This document shows positions 8,989 to 17,888 of a DNA stretch of 64,000 nt, piece after piece. A program made the position numbers and the translations under genes. Position 1 is the stretch's first letter. Each line of letters opens with the position of its first letter. The DNA is from Pseudomonas sp. Marseille-Q3773. GTDB lineage: Bacteria > Pseudomonadota > Gammaproteobacteria > Pseudomonadales > Pseudomonadaceae. The stretch is taken from the NCBI RefSeq assembly GCF_916618955.1, contig NZ_OU745390.1, positions 4,278,001 to 4,342,000 of the forward strand, written 5' to 3'. The notes under the pieces are model-generated. The model saw only the letters and a program-made list of their open reading frames with translations. It was not told the origin of the DNA and made no database searches.

Positions 8989-9342
8989 CTAGACCAGCAC
9001 CTGGCGGGTGGTGGCAATGAACTGATGGACCAGTTGCTCGGCGGCAGGGTCGATCATCGGCTCCGGGCCACGGCCACGCGGGCAGGCCAGCCGCGGGGTA
9101 GTGCCGAACAGCCGGCAGATCATCGGCCGCTCTTCGTAGACGGTGCAGCCGTTGGGGCCCAGGTGCACGCAATCCAGCCGCTCCAGGGCAGCGTCCTGCT
9201 CGGCCTGCGACTTGCGCGGCAGGCGGGCCATTTCTTCCGCCGAGGTGGTGACCGGGCCGCAGCAGTCATGGCAGCCGGGTTCGCACTCGAATGAAGGGAT
9301 GAGTTCGCGCAGGAAATGGATCTTGTGGCGGTTGCAGGACAT
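8989..9342 (-). CDS. YkgJ-family cysteine-cluster protein
   Basis: A protein of about 117 residues with the CxxCC pattern of UPF0153/YkgJ (FECEPGCHDCCGP near residues 20-32), later cysteines in LDCVHLGPNGC, MICRLFG and LACPRG, and no signal peptide. These proteins are thought to bind zinc or an iron-sulphur cluster, but their function is unsettled. The stop codon lies 2 bases from that of the converging Lrp-type gene. I chose the ATG at 9342; a TTG 12 bases upstream is also in frame. Confidence 0.8.
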   Translation of the reverse strand: MSCNRHKIHFLRELIPSFECEPGCHDCCGPVTTSAEEMARLPRKSQAEQDAALERLDCVHLGPNGCTVYEERPMICRLFGTTPRLACPRGRGPEPMIDPAAEQLVHQFIATTRQVLV

Positions 9343-9490
9343 GGTTGAATACAAAACAGGGAACCTGGCCGGATTATAGGCTCACCTGGGCCACTCCTAC
9401 AGCGACGGCGTATGCCAGGCCGGGCGGTTGCCCACCCCAGAGCCCCGGCTTATCCTCCTCCCCTTGCCCATCAGCTTCAGGACCGAGCCA

Positions 9491-10783
9491 ATGATCCACA
9501 GCGCGCAGCACGCCGCCTCCTACTACGCCGCCAGCAGCGCGCCCCACCCTGATCACTCTTTCCTGCAAGGCGAACACAGCGCCGATGTGTGCATCGTCGG
9601 TGGTGGTTATTCTGGCCTGAATACCGCCATCGAACTGGCCGAGCGCGGCTTCTCGGTCATCCTGCTGGAAGCTCGCAAGCTTGGTTGGGGCGCCAGTGGG
9701 CGCAATGGCGGGCAACTGATCCGCGGCGTCGGCCATGGCCTGGAGCAGTTCGTCCCGGTGATCGGTGAGGAAGGCGTACGCAGCATGAAGCTGATGGGCC
9801 TGGAGGCCGTGCAGATTGTCCGTGAGCGGATCGAGAAACATGCCATCGCCTGCGACCTGACCTGGGGCTACTGCGACCTGGCCAACAAACCTGCCGAGTT
9901 GCCGGGTTTTGCCGAAGACGCCGAAGAACTGCGCAGCCTGGGCTACGCCCATGAGCTGCGCCTGGTCGGCAAGGACGATATCCACAGCGTGGTCGGCGCC
10001 GATTGCTATGTGGGCGGGCTGATCGACATGGGCTCGGGGCACCTGCACCCGCTCAACCTGGCCCTGGGTGAAGCGGCCGTGGCCAGCCGCCTGGGCGTGA
10101 AACTGTTCGAGCAGTCCGAAGTCACCCGCATCGACTACGGCCCCGAAGTGCAGGTACATACCGCCCAGGGCCGGGTGCGGGCCAAGACCTTGGTCCTGTG
10201 CTGCAATGCCTACCACAACAACCTCAACCGCGAACTGGGCGGCAAGGTACTGCCGGCAGGCAGCTACATCATCGCCACCGAACCGCTAGGCGAAGAGCGT
10301 GCCCGCACACTGTTGCCGCAGAACATGGCGGTGTGTGACCAACGGGTAGCCCTGGACTATTACCGCCTGTCCGCCGACCACCGCCTGCTGTTCGGCGGTG
10401 CCTGCCATTATTCGGGGCGTGACCCCAAAGACATTGCCGCCTACATGCGGCCGAAGATGCTCAAGGTGTTTCCGCAACTGGCCGATGCCCGCATCGAATA
10501 CCAGTGGGGCGGCATGATCGGCATCGGTGCCAACCGCCTGCCACAGGTCGGCCGCCTGGCCAGCCAGCCGAATGTCTATTACGCCCAGGCCTACTCCGGC
10601 CATGGGCTGAATGCCACCCACCTGGCTGCACGCCTGCTGGGCGAGGCCATCAGCGGCCAGGAGAGCGGGCGCTTCGACCTGTTCGCCAAGGTGCCGCACC
10701 TCACTTTCCCCGGCGGCCAGCACCTGCGCTCGCCGCTGCTGGCGCTGGGGATGTTGTGGCATCGCCTGAAAGAGCTGATCTGA
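9491..10783 (+). CDS. puuB: FAD-dependent oxidoreductase, gamma-glutamylputrescine oxidase-like
   Basis: A 430-residue DAO-family flavoprotein. The FAD-binding motif VCIVGGGYSGLNTAIELAERG lies near residue 35, followed by GWGASGRNGGQ, a run typical of PuuB/OrdL enzymes. The C terminus has QWGGMIGIGANRLPQVG and GHGLNATHLAARL. PuuB oxidises gamma-glutamylputrescine to the aldehyde, with release of ammonia and peroxide. The PuuA-, PuuC- and PuuD-like genes nearby support this substrate, but P. putida has several paralogues, so specificity is uncertain. The ATG at 9491 is preceded by AGGACCGAG. Confidence 0.78.
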   Translation: MIHSAQHAASYYAASSAPHPDHSFLQGEHSADVCIVGGGYSGLNTAIELAERGFSVILLEARKLGWGASGRNGGQLIRGVGHGLEQFVPVIGEEGVRSMKLMGLEAVQIVRERIEKHAIACDLTWGYCDLANKPAELPGFAEDAEELRSLGYAHELRLVGKDDIHSVVGADCYVGGLIDMGSGHLHPLNLALGEAAVASRLGVKLFEQSEVTRIDYGPEVQVHTAQGRVRAKTLVLCCNAYHNNLNRELGGKVLPAGSYIIATEPLGEERARTLLPQNMAVCDQRVALDYYRLSADHRLLFGGACHYSGRDPKDIAAYMRPKMLKVFPQLADARIEYQWGGMIGIGANRLPQVGRLASQPNVYYAQAYSGHGLNATHLAARLLGEAISGQESGRFDLFAKVPHLTFPGGQHLRSPLLALGMLWHRLKELI

Positions 10784-10813
10784 AAGCGAGCGGCCCGCGC
10801 GACACCTGCCTGA

Positions 10814-11044
10814 TCAGTCTTTCCAGAAGGGTTTGCGCCCTTCTGTACGCGCCTGCTCCCAGCTCAGCCCGACGTCGCGCAACTCCTCGTCAGTCAGCTG
10901 CAGCAGCGCCCTGCGGGTATGCCAGCGATGCAGCATCAGCCCCCAACGCCCCAACCCTTGCGGCGCGTTGAACACCTTGGCCTGTTGCCCGGCTTCCAGT
11001 TCCCTGGCCAACAGTTGCAAGCGCACATCGCTCATGCCACCCAT
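10814..11044 (-). CDS. Small DUF1127-containing protein
   Basis: A 76-residue basic protein. Its C-terminal half (WHTRRALLQLTDEELRDVGLS) matches the DUF1127/YjiS domain, a short arginine-rich helix pair. DUF1127 proteins in Alphaproteobacteria have been linked to RNA binding and metabolic regulation; the role here is unknown. GGAGG lies 8 bases before the ATG at 11044, and a second in-frame ATG follows at 11035. It converges with the PuuB-like gene and diverges from the MocR-type regulator, sharing a 177-base AT-rich control region with it. Confidence 0.82.
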   Translation of the reverse strand: MGGMSDVRLQLLARELEAGQQAKVFNAPQGLGRWGLMLHRWHTRRALLQLTDEELRDVGLSWEQARTEGRKPFWKD

Positions 11045-11221
11045 CGCTGCATCCTCCGTTCGATTGATACCGTGGAGAAAGCATGCGCGCTGCAAGCATC
11101 GGCAATACAGATCCAATATAGGGCTATTATTCCCATACAGATTTGGCCGTCGGCCAACTGAATGCTGTATTTTCAACGCAACTGTACCGGTCGCTATGCC
11201 AATGCAGCACAGGAGTATGCC

Positions 11222-12652
11222 GTGACCCTCTACCTGAACCTCGCCGAGCTGCTCGGCGCCCGTATCGAGCAGGGCCTCTACCGTCCAGGCCAGCGCCTGC
11301 CGTCGGTGCGCGCCCTGAGCGTGGAGCACGGAGTCAGCCTGAGCACCGTGCAGCAGGCCTATCGCATGCTGGAGGACAGCGGCATGGTCTCGCCACGGCC
11401 CAAGTCCGGCTACTTCGTCAGCAACCTTCGCCAGTTGCCCGCTCTGCCCGCCGTCAGCCGTCCGGCCCAGCGCCCGGTGGATATCTCGCAGTGGGAACAG
11501 GTGCTGGAACTGGTGCGCAGCACGCCGCGCCAGGATGTTGTCCAGCTCGGTCGCGGCATGCCCGACATCGACAGCCCTACCCTCAAGCCACTGCTGCGCA
11601 GCCTCGCCCAGCTAAGCAGAAGGCAGGACATGCCAGGCCTGTACTACGACAACATCCACGGCAACCTCGCCCTGCGCGAACAGGTAGCGCGGCTGATGCT
11701 CGATTCTGGCTGCCGCCTGGGCCCGGCCGACCTGGTGGTGACCACTGGTTGCCATGAGGCGTTGTCGTGCAGCATTCGTGCAGTCTGTGAACCCGGCGAC
11801 ATCGTCGCAGTCGACTCGCCGAGCTTCCATGGCGCCATGCAGACCCTCAAGGGCCTGGGCATGAAAGCCCTGGAAATTCCCACCGACCCGGTCACCGGTA
11901 TCAGCCTGGAGGCACTGGAGCTGGCCCTGGAGCAGTGGCCGATCAAGCTCATCCAGATCACCCCCAGCTGCAACAACCCACTCGGCTACATCATGCCCGA
12001 AGCCCGCAAGAAGGCCCTGCTGAGCCTGGCCCAACGCTACGACGTGGCCATCCTGGAGGACGATGTCTACGGCGACCTGGCCTATACCTACCCGCGCCCG
12101 CGCACGCTCAAGTCCTTTGACGACGATGGCCGCGTACTGCTGTGCAGCTCGTTCTCCAAGACCCTGGCCCCCGGCCTGCGCATCGGCTGGGTGGCGCCCG
12201 GGCGTTACCTGGAGCGAGTGCTGCACATGAAATACATCAGCACCGGCAGCACCGCCAGCCAACCACAGCTGGCGATCGCCGACTTCATCGCTGCCGGGCA
12301 CTACCAACCCCATGTACGGCGAATGCGCAGCCAGTACCAGCGTGGCCGCGACCTGATGAGCGACTGGGTGACGCGCTACTTCCCGGCGGGCACACGGGTC
12401 AGCCGCCCCCAGGGCGGTTTCATGCTGTGGGTAGAATTACCCGAACATTTCGATACGTTGCGGCTGAACCGCGCTTTACTGGAACAAGGCGTGCAGGTTG
12501 CCGTGGGCAGTATCTTCTCGGCCTCGGGCAAATTCCGCCACTGCCTGCGCATGAACTTCGCCGCGCGGCCGACACCGCAGGTCGAAGCTGCAGTACGCAA
12601 GGTCGGTGAAACCGCCCTTCGTCTACTGGATGAAGAAAACGCTGGCGCGTAA
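11222..12652 (+). CDS. MocR-type regulator (GntR winged helix plus aminotransferase-like domain)
   Basis: A 476-residue protein. The N-terminal GntR winged helix (about residues 1-75, GQRLPSVRALSVEHGVSLSTVQQAYRML) is followed by a fold type I aminotransferase domain in which the PLP lysine is visible in SSFSKTLAPGLRIGW. MocR regulators such as PdxR, GabR and TauR sense PLP plus an amino compound. Here the ligand and targets are unknown. The divergent DUF1127 gene and the polyamine genes around it are candidates. The GTG start at 11222 has AGGAG 6 bases upstream. An ATG 60 bases earlier is in frame but lacks similarity. Confidence 0.85.
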   Translation: MTLYLNLAELLGARIEQGLYRPGQRLPSVRALSVEHGVSLSTVQQAYRMLEDSGMVSPRPKSGYFVSNLRQLPALPAVSRPAQRPVDISQWEQVLELVRSTPRQDVVQLGRGMPDIDSPTLKPLLRSLAQLSRRQDMPGLYYDNIHGNLALREQVARLMLDSGCRLGPADLVVTTGCHEALSCSIRAVCEPGDIVAVDSPSFHGAMQTLKGLGMKALEIPTDPVTGISLEALELALEQWPIKLIQITPSCNNPLGYIMPEARKKALLSLAQRYDVAILEDDVYGDLAYTYPRPRTLKSFDDDGRVLLCSSFSKTLAPGLRIGWVAPGRYLERVLHMKYISTGSTASQPQLAIADFIAAGHYQPHVRRMRSQYQRGRDLMSDWVTRYFPAGTRVSRPQGGFMLWVELPEHFDTLRLNRALLEQGVQVAVGSIFSASGKFRHCLRMNFAARPTPQVEAAVRKVGETALRLLDEENAGA

Positions 12653-12711
12653 CTTTGCGCCGCCCGCTACGGTCCAACCTTCAAGCCTTCGTTGCACAGG
12701 ACGATCCACCC

Positions 12712-14265
12712 TTGAGACTCCAGCGAGCCCTGCCTCTGCTGCTAGTGCTGCTGCTCGGCCTTGCCGGCTGTGCCAGCGTCGGCGCGCCCCGCGAAACCAG
12801 CCAGGCGCTGCCTGCCAACGACTCGGCCTTCGGCCGTTCGGTCCTGCGCCAGGCCGCGCCCTACAGCGGCCGCTCGGGCTTTCGCCTGCTGCCCAACAGC
12901 AACGAGGCGTTCCGCGCCCGCGCCGAACTGATCCGCAACGCCCAGGCGAGCATCGACCTGCAGTATTACATCGTCCACGACGGCCTCAGCACCCGCGCCC
13001 TGGTACATGAACTGCTGCGCGCGGCCGACCGTGGCGTGCGCATACGCATCCTGCTCGACGACACCACCAGCGACGGCCTCGACACCATCATGGGCACCCT
13101 CGATGCCCACCCGAACATTCACATCCGTGTGTTCAACCCGCTGCACCTGGGCCGTAGCACTGGCGTGACGCGCGCCGTGGGCCGCCTGTTCAACCTGTCG
13201 CGCCAGCACCGACGCATGCACAACAAGCTGTTCCTGGTGGACAACAGCATGGCCATCGTCGGCGGGCGCAACCTGGGCGACGAGTATTTCGACGCCGAAC
13301 CCAACCTCAATTTCACCGACATCGACCTGCTCGGGGTAGGCCCGATCGCCGAACAACTGGGGCACAGCTTCGACCAGTACTGGAACAGTGCCCTCAGCCG
13401 GCCGATCACTGACTTCCTCTGGCACGACCCGGATGCCAGCGACCTGCGCGCCAGCCGCCAGCGCCTGGAAGTGTCGCTGGCCGAAGCCAGGACCCAACGC
13501 AAAGCCCTGTATGACCGCTTGATGGCCTACCAGTCACAGCCGCGCCTGGATGTATGGCGCAACGAACTGATCTGGGCCCATGCCCAGGCACTCTGGGATG
13601 CGCCGAGCAAGGTACTGGCCGACGATGAACCGGACCCGCAACTGTTGTTGAGCCAGCAACTGGCGCCGGACCTGGCCAATGTGCACCGCGAACTAATCCT
13701 GATGTCGGCGTATTTCGTGCCGCGCGAGCCGGGCCTGCTGTACCTGACCGGCCGTGCCGACGCCGGCACTTCGGTGAAGCTGCTGACCAACTCGCTGGAA
13801 GCCACCGACGTGCCGGCTGTGCACGGCGGTTATGCGCCCTACCGCCGGGCCTTGCTTGAGCACGGTGTGCAACTTTACGAACTGCGTCGGCAACCCGGTG
13901 ACCCCAGCGCCGGGCGTTTGAGTTACCACGGCAGCTCGGATTCGAGCCTGCATACCAAGGCGATCGTGTTCGACCGACGCAAGACCTTCATCGGCTCGTT
14001 CAACTTCGACCCACGTTCGGTGCTGTGGAATACCGAGGTTGGTGTGCTGGTGGACAGCCCGGAACTGGCCGAGTACACGCGCGAGCTGGCCCATCAGGGT
14101 ATGGCGCCTGCGTTGAGCTACCAGGTGAAGCTGGTGGGCGACAAACTGGTGTGGGTGACCGAGGACAATGGCCAGCGGCACCTGCTGGCTTCCGAGCCGG
14201 GCGGGATATGGCGGCGGTTCAATGCCTGGATCAGCAAGGCGGTCGGGTTGGAAAAGATGTTGTAA
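12712..14265 (+). CDS. Phospholipase D-family lipoprotein (cardiolipin synthase C-like)
   Basis: A protein of about 517 residues. A TTG start at 12712 puts a lipoprotein signal at the N terminus (hydrophobic LLLVLLLGLAG followed by the lipobox Cys in LAGCAS). Two HKD motifs are present: HNKLFLVDNSMAIVGG near residue 175 and HTKAIVFDRRKTFIGS near residue 415. Paired HKD sites define the PLD superfamily, and this architecture resembles ClsC/YmdC, which makes cardiolipin from phosphatidylglycerol and phosphatidylethanolamine. Substrate is inferred. AGGA lies 10 bases before the TTG. A weak in-frame start at 12655 would bury the signal peptide. Confidence 0.85.
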   Translation: MRLQRALPLLLVLLLGLAGCASVGAPRETSQALPANDSAFGRSVLRQAAPYSGRSGFRLLPNSNEAFRARAELIRNAQASIDLQYYIVHDGLSTRALVHELLRAADRGVRIRILLDDTTSDGLDTIMGTLDAHPNIHIRVFNPLHLGRSTGVTRAVGRLFNLSRQHRRMHNKLFLVDNSMAIVGGRNLGDEYFDAEPNLNFTDIDLLGVGPIAEQLGHSFDQYWNSALSRPITDFLWHDPDASDLRASRQRLEVSLAEARTQRKALYDRLMAYQSQPRLDVWRNELIWAHAQALWDAPSKVLADDEPDPQLLLSQQLAPDLANVHRELILMSAYFVPREPGLLYLTGRADAGTSVKLLTNSLEATDVPAVHGGYAPYRRALLEHGVQLYELRRQPGDPSAGRLSYHGSSDSSLHTKAIVFDRRKTFIGSFNFDPRSVLWNTEVGVLVDSPELAEYTRELAHQGMAPALSYQVKLVGDKLVWVTEDNGQRHLLASEPGGIWRRFNAWISKAVGLEKML

Positions 14266-14273
14266 CCGGATTT

Positions 14274-14292
14274 GGGGCTGCTTTGCAGCCCC
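14274..14292. terminator. Hairpin between converging PLD-family and MFS genes
   Basis: GGGGCTGC-TTT-GCAGCCCC is a perfect 8-bp stem 8 bases after the upstream stop codon. No strong T tract follows, so it may act as a bidirectional weak terminator or mRNA end stabiliser. Confidence 0.6.
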
Positions 14293-14300
14293 AGGTTCCA

Positions 14301-15440
14301 TCAAGCCGATGCAGGCTCGAAAGCCCCGCGCCGTCGGGTCAACACCACCAACCCCGCAGCCCCCAGCGCCATCAGCAACGGCAGCGCGTGCCCACTGAGC
14401 CACTGGCTTCCCGCCCCTGCCAGCAATGGCCCGAGCAGGCAGCCGATGCCCCACAGTTGTGCCACATGGGCATTGGCCCGCACCAGTTCATCATCGCGGT
14501 AGCGCTCGCCGATCAACACCAGCGACAAGGTGAACAAGCCCCCGGCACTGGCCCCGAACAACACCCACAGCGGCCAGATCAGCGGCGTTTGCAGCAGCAG
14601 CGGAATGACCAGGCTGGACACCAGCAAGGTCACCGCACAGCCAGTGAACAAGGCACGTCGCGACATGCGGTCGGCCAGTGCGCCAATAGGCAGCTGCAAC
14701 ACTGCATCGCCCACCACCACGGTACTGACCATGAACAGGGCAATTTCGGTACTGAAGCCCTGCTGCAGGCAGTACACCGGCAGCAAGGTCAGGATCATCG
14801 CCTCGAACGAGGCGAACAGGGCGATGGCCCAGGCAATCACCGGCAAACGCCGGCAGAAGGCGAACAAGTCGCTGAAGGTGACACTGCAGGCTTCGGTGCT
14901 CGGTGCGCCGCCACGCCCCAGGAGAATCAGCGGTGCCACCAGTAGCAAGGCGGTGGCGGCCCAGAAGCCAAAGTCATCATCGGAGCCGAGAAAGCCGAGT
15001 ACCAACGGCCCGGCCAGCTGGCTGAGGGCATAGCTGCTGCCATACAGCGCCACCAGGCGGCCTCGCCACTGCTCGACCACCAACTGGTTGATCCAGCTCT
15101 CGCCGAGGATGAACACCACGGTCAGCGACATACCGATCAGCAGGCGCAAGAACAACCACAGCGGATAACTGGGCAGCAAGGCGACCAGGCCGATCGACAG
15201 CCCCCCGCCCCACAGGCAAAGGCGCATGGCTGAAGGGACGCCGACCCAGCCAGCCAGGCGGCTGGCCAGGCTGGCGCCGACCAGTACACCCAGCGCCGGC
15301 ATCGCGGCCATCACGCCAATGGCGAAGCTGCCGTAGCCCCACGCCTCCAGGCGCAAGGATACCAACGGCATGCTCACGCCGAGCGCCAGCCCGACGCTGA
15401 GCACTGATGCCAGTACGGCGAAGTAGGTCCCCCAACGCAT
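14301..15440 (-). CDS. MFS transporter, YcaD-like
   Basis: A 379-residue integral membrane protein with about 12 hydrophobic segments. The motif RLAGWVGVPSAMR lies between helices 2 and 3 and a long central loop follows (GRGGAPSTEACSV). The arrangement recalls the YcaD/UMF2-type subgroup of the major facilitator superfamily. Substrate and direction are unknown. The ATG at 15440 is preceded by GGGAGGCTGCA. The frame remains open upstream through REP sequence, which I exclude. Confidence 0.8.
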   Translation of the reverse strand: MRWGTYFAVLASVLSVGLALGVSMPLVSLRLEAWGYGSFAIGVMAAMPALGVLVGASLASRLAGWVGVPSAMRLCLWGGGLSIGLVALLPSYPLWLFLRLLIGMSLTVVFILGESWINQLVVEQWRGRLVALYGSSYALSQLAGPLVLGFLGSDDDFGFWAATALLLVAPLILLGRGGAPSTEACSVTFSDLFAFCRRLPVIAWAIALFASFEAMILTLLPVYCLQQGFSTEIALFMVSTVVVGDAVLQLPIGALADRMSRRALFTGCAVTLLVSSLVIPLLLQTPLIWPLWVLFGASAGGLFTLSLVLIGERYRDDELVRANAHVAQLWGIGCLLGPLLAGAGSQWLSGHALPLLMALGAAGLVVLTRRRGAFEPASA

Positions 15441-15470
15441 TGCAGCCTCCCAGGCCAAGAATATTTCCAT

Positions 15471-15562
15471 GGCCCATTCGCGGGTAAACCCGCTCCCACA
15501 AGTACTGCACCGCCTTTGCATGCGGTGCTACTTGTGGGAGCGGGTTTACCCGTGAATGGGCC
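15471..15562. repeat. REP palindrome pair (P. putida type), inverted
   Basis: The units GCGGGTAAACCCGCTCCCAC and GTGGGAGCGGGTTTACCCG face each other, with CACCGC/GCGGTG in the centre and GGCCCATTC/GAATGGGCC as outer arms. They lie between the aldehyde dehydrogenase and MFS genes, both on the minus strand. Confidence 0.88.
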
Positions 15563-15581
15563 GCAAAGCGGCCCCCTGGGA

Positions 15582-17075
15582 TTACAGCTTGATCCAGGTC
15601 GCCTTCAGCTCGGTGTACTTCTCCAGCGCGTGCAGCGACTTGTCACGGCCATTGCCCGACTGCTTGAAGCCACCGAACGGCGCGGTCATGTCACCGCCAT
15701 CGTACTGGTTGACCCAGACGCTGCCAGCGCGTACGGCACGAGCAGTCTTGTGCGCCTTGGAAATGTCTGAAGTCCAGATACCAGCCGCCAGGCCATACGG
15801 CGTGTCGTTGGCGATGGCCACGGCCTCTTCGGCGGTATCGAAGGCGATCACCGACAGTACCGGGCCGAAGATCTCTTCCTGGGCGATCTTCATGGCATTG
15901 GTCACGCCGTCGAAGATGGTCGGCTCGACATAGGTGCCGCCGGTCTCTTCCAGGGTGCGCTTGCCGCCAGCCAGCAGCTTGGCGCCGTCCTTGTGACCAG
16001 CCTCGATGTATGACAGCACGGTGTTCATCTGCTGGGTATCGACCAGGGCACCGACGGTGGTCTGTGGGTCCAGCGGGTTACCCGGCTTCCAGCCTTTCAG
16101 GGCCTCGACCACCATGGGCAGGAACTTGTCCTTGATCGAACGTTCGACCAGCAGGCGCGAACCTGCGGTGCACACTTCACCCTGGTTGAAGGCGATGGCA
16201 CTGGCTGCGGCCTCGGCAGCAGCTTGCAGGTCCGGGGCGTCGGCGAAGACGATGTTCGGGCTCTTGCCACCCGCCTCCAGCCAGATGCGCTTCATGTTCG
16301 ATTCGCCGGCATAAACCATCAGTTGCTTGGCAATCTTGGTCGAGCCGGTGAACACCAGGGTATCGACATCCATGTGCAGGGCCAGGGCCTTGCCCACGGT
16401 GTGGCCGTAGCCTGGCAGCACGTTCAGTACGCCAGCCGGGATACCGGCTTCGATGGCCAGTTGGGCGATGCGGATGGCGGTCAGCGGCGATTTCTCGGAC
16501 GGCTTGAGCACCACCGAGTTACCGGTGGCCAGGGCCGGGCCAAGTTTCCAGCAGGCCATCAGCAGCGGGAAGTTCCACGGTACGATGGCACCGACCACGC
16601 CCACTGGCTCGCGGGTGACCAGGCCAAGCTGGTCATGCGGGGTCGGGGCGACTTCGTCGTAGACCTTGTCGATGGCTTCGGCGGTCCAATGGATGGCATT
16701 GGCAGCGCCCGGGATGTCGATGCTGGAGGAGTCACCGATCGGCTTGCCCATGTCCAGGGTTTCCAGCAGCGCCAGTTCTTCGACGTTCTTGCGCAGCAGA
16801 TCGGCGAAGCGGATCAGCTTGGCCTTGCGCTTGGCCGGGGCCAGTTGCGACCACACGCCGGCGTTGAAGGTGGCACGGGCGTTTTCCACGGCGCGGTTGG
16901 CGTCGGCCAGGTCGCAGCTGGCAACCTTGGCCAGGAAGCGTCCGTCGACCGGGCTCAGGCACTCGAAGGTTTCACCGGATGCGGCATCGGTGTATTCGCC
17001 GTTGATGAAAGCACGGCCTTCGATCTTCAGTTGCTGGGCACGCTGTTCCCAGTCCGCACGAGTCAGGGTGGTCAT
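15582..17075 (-). CDS. kauB: Aldehyde dehydrogenase, gamma-glutamyl-aminobutyraldehyde dehydrogenase type (PuuC/KauB-like)
   Basis: A 497-residue NAD(P)-dependent aldehyde dehydrogenase. The general base Glu lies in WLEAGGKSPN and the nucleophilic Cys in NQGEVCTAGSRL near residue 302. IVPWNFPLLMACWK and FTGSTKIAKQ form the cofactor pocket. PuuC and KauB oxidise gamma-glutamyl-aminobutyraldehyde and related aminoaldehydes in polyamine and arginine breakdown, which fits the neighbouring puu-type genes. The ATG at 17075 has AGGAGGAG about 6 bases upstream. Related dehydrogenases for other aldehydes share these motifs, so specificity is inferred. Confidence 0.85.
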   Translation of the reverse strand: MTTLTRADWEQRAQQLKIEGRAFINGEYTDAASGETFECLSPVDGRFLAKVASCDLADANRAVENARATFNAGVWSQLAPAKRKAKLIRFADLLRKNVEELALLETLDMGKPIGDSSSIDIPGAANAIHWTAEAIDKVYDEVAPTPHDQLGLVTREPVGVVGAIVPWNFPLLMACWKLGPALATGNSVVLKPSEKSPLTAIRIAQLAIEAGIPAGVLNVLPGYGHTVGKALALHMDVDTLVFTGSTKIAKQLMVYAGESNMKRIWLEAGGKSPNIVFADAPDLQAAAEAAASAIAFNQGEVCTAGSRLLVERSIKDKFLPMVVEALKGWKPGNPLDPQTTVGALVDTQQMNTVLSYIEAGHKDGAKLLAGGKRTLEETGGTYVEPTIFDGVTNAMKIAQEEIFGPVLSVIAFDTAEEAVAIANDTPYGLAAGIWTSDISKAHKTARAVRAGSVWVNQYDGGDMTAPFGGFKQSGNGRDKSLHALEKYTELKATWIKL

Positions 17076-17271
17076 ACGAAACTCCTCCTCTTGTTTAGGT
17101 GCAACGCCGCACTGAGGACTCGCAAGCGTTGTCAGAATTCTGGCCGGGCGACGAGCGCACACTGGCAGGCAATACCCTAAACCAGGCCGGGCAAACTATC
17201 AATATATTTGACACAGAAGCCTCAAAAGCCTACTGATGTGCATTTTATTAAACAAAAACAGGAGCCGAACC
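17076..17271. promoter_or_regulatory. Divergent control region of the aldehyde dehydrogenase and cupin genes
   Basis: A 196-base interval with AT-rich islands (CTATCAATATATTTGACAC and TGCATTTTATTAAAC) embedded in GC-rich sequence. I looked for a sigma-54 GG-N10-GC signature and did not find an acceptable one. The interval is where a PuuR-type operator would be expected, but no consensus copy is evident to me. Confidence 0.45.
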
Positions 17272-17631
17272 ATGAGCATTGCCAGCATCATCGACTTCGC
17301 CCAGGTCATCACCGAGGCTGAACGCTACCGCCCCGCAGCGGAAAAAATCCTCAAGGGCGAGCCGGACCAGGCGGTCTATAACCACTATTCCAGCCCGTGC
17401 GGGCAGTTTGCCGCCGGGGTATGGGAAGGCGAAGTGGGGCAGTGGACAGTGAACTACACCGAGCATGAATACTGCGAGATCGTCCAGGGCGTGTCGGTGC
17501 TGCGCGACCAGGATGGCGGGGCCAAGACCCTGCGCACCGGTGACCGGTTCGTGATCCCGGCTGGCTTCAAGGGCACCTGGGAGGTGCTGGAACCTTGCCG
17601 CAAGATTTATGTGATGTTCGAGCAGAAGTAA
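17272..17631 (+). CDS. Small single-domain cupin (DUF861 / EutQ-like)
   Basis: A 119-residue cytosolic protein with a cupin_3-type core: EHEYCEIVQGVSVL, then LRTGDRFVIPAGFKGTWEV. Proteins of this type often occur next to PuuB- or PuuC-like genes. It is divergent from the aldehyde dehydrogenase across a 196-base AT-rich interval, which suggests shared control. No catalytic function is established for the family, although some members bind metal through a Glu/His set. The ATG at 17272 is preceded by AGGAGCCGAACC. Confidence 0.8.
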   Translation: MSIASIIDFAQVITEAERYRPAAEKILKGEPDQAVYNHYSSPCGQFAAGVWEGEVGQWTVNYTEHEYCEIVQGVSVLRDQDGGAKTLRTGDRFVIPAGFKGTWEVLEPCRKIYVMFEQK

Positions 17632-17638
17632 GTCCCCT

Positions 17639-17657
17639 GGGGCTGCTTGGCAGCCCC
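17639..17657 (+). terminator. Hairpin downstream of the cupin gene
   Basis: GGGGCTGC-TTG-GCAGCCCC forms an 8-bp stem 7 bases after the cupin stop codon. It lacks a good T tract and is followed by a stronger terminator at 17673. Confidence 0.5.
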
Positions 17658-17672
17658 GGTTTCTGCAGGCAT

Positions 17673-17707
17673 AAAAAAACCCGCCTCCTTTCGGAAGCGG
17701 GTTTTTT
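17673..17707. terminator. Bidirectional rho-independent terminator between cupin and rpmG
   Basis: AAAAAACCCGCCTCC-TTTC-GGAAGCGGGTTTTTT carries an A tract on one side and a T tract on the other, so it can end transcripts coming from either converging gene. Confidence 0.88.
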
Positions 17708-17722
17708 CAGGTCGCCGATCAA

Positions 17723-17878
17723 TTACTTGATCTTGGCTTCCTTGTACACCACGTGCTTGCGAACAACCGGATCATATTTCTTGATCTCGATTTTGTCCGG
17801 AGTGGTGCGCTTGTTCTTGTCGGTGGTGTAGAAGTGGCCAGTGCCAGCACTCGAAACCAGACGGATCAATTCACGCAT
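17723..17878 (-). CDS. rpmG: 50S ribosomal protein L33
   Basis: A 51-residue basic protein beginning [19 protein letters not shown] and ending [11 protein letters not shown], the length and sequence expected of L33 in Gammaproteobacteria. The cysteines seen in zinc-binding L33 paralogues are absent, so this is the zinc-independent form. It lies 10 bases downstream of rpmB on the same strand as the usual rpmBG operon, and the terminator at 17673 follows it. Confidence 0.95.
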   Translation of the reverse strand: MRELIRLVSSAGTGHFYTTDKNKRTTPDKIEIKKYDPVVRKHVVYKEAKIK

Positions 17879-17888
17879 GACGTTCTCC

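Noticed and set aside
17076..17271. Possible sigma-54 promoter upstream of the aldehyde dehydrogenase gene
   Set aside because: The best candidate TGG...TTGC has 11 rather than 10 bases between GG and GC and lacks the CAC extension.
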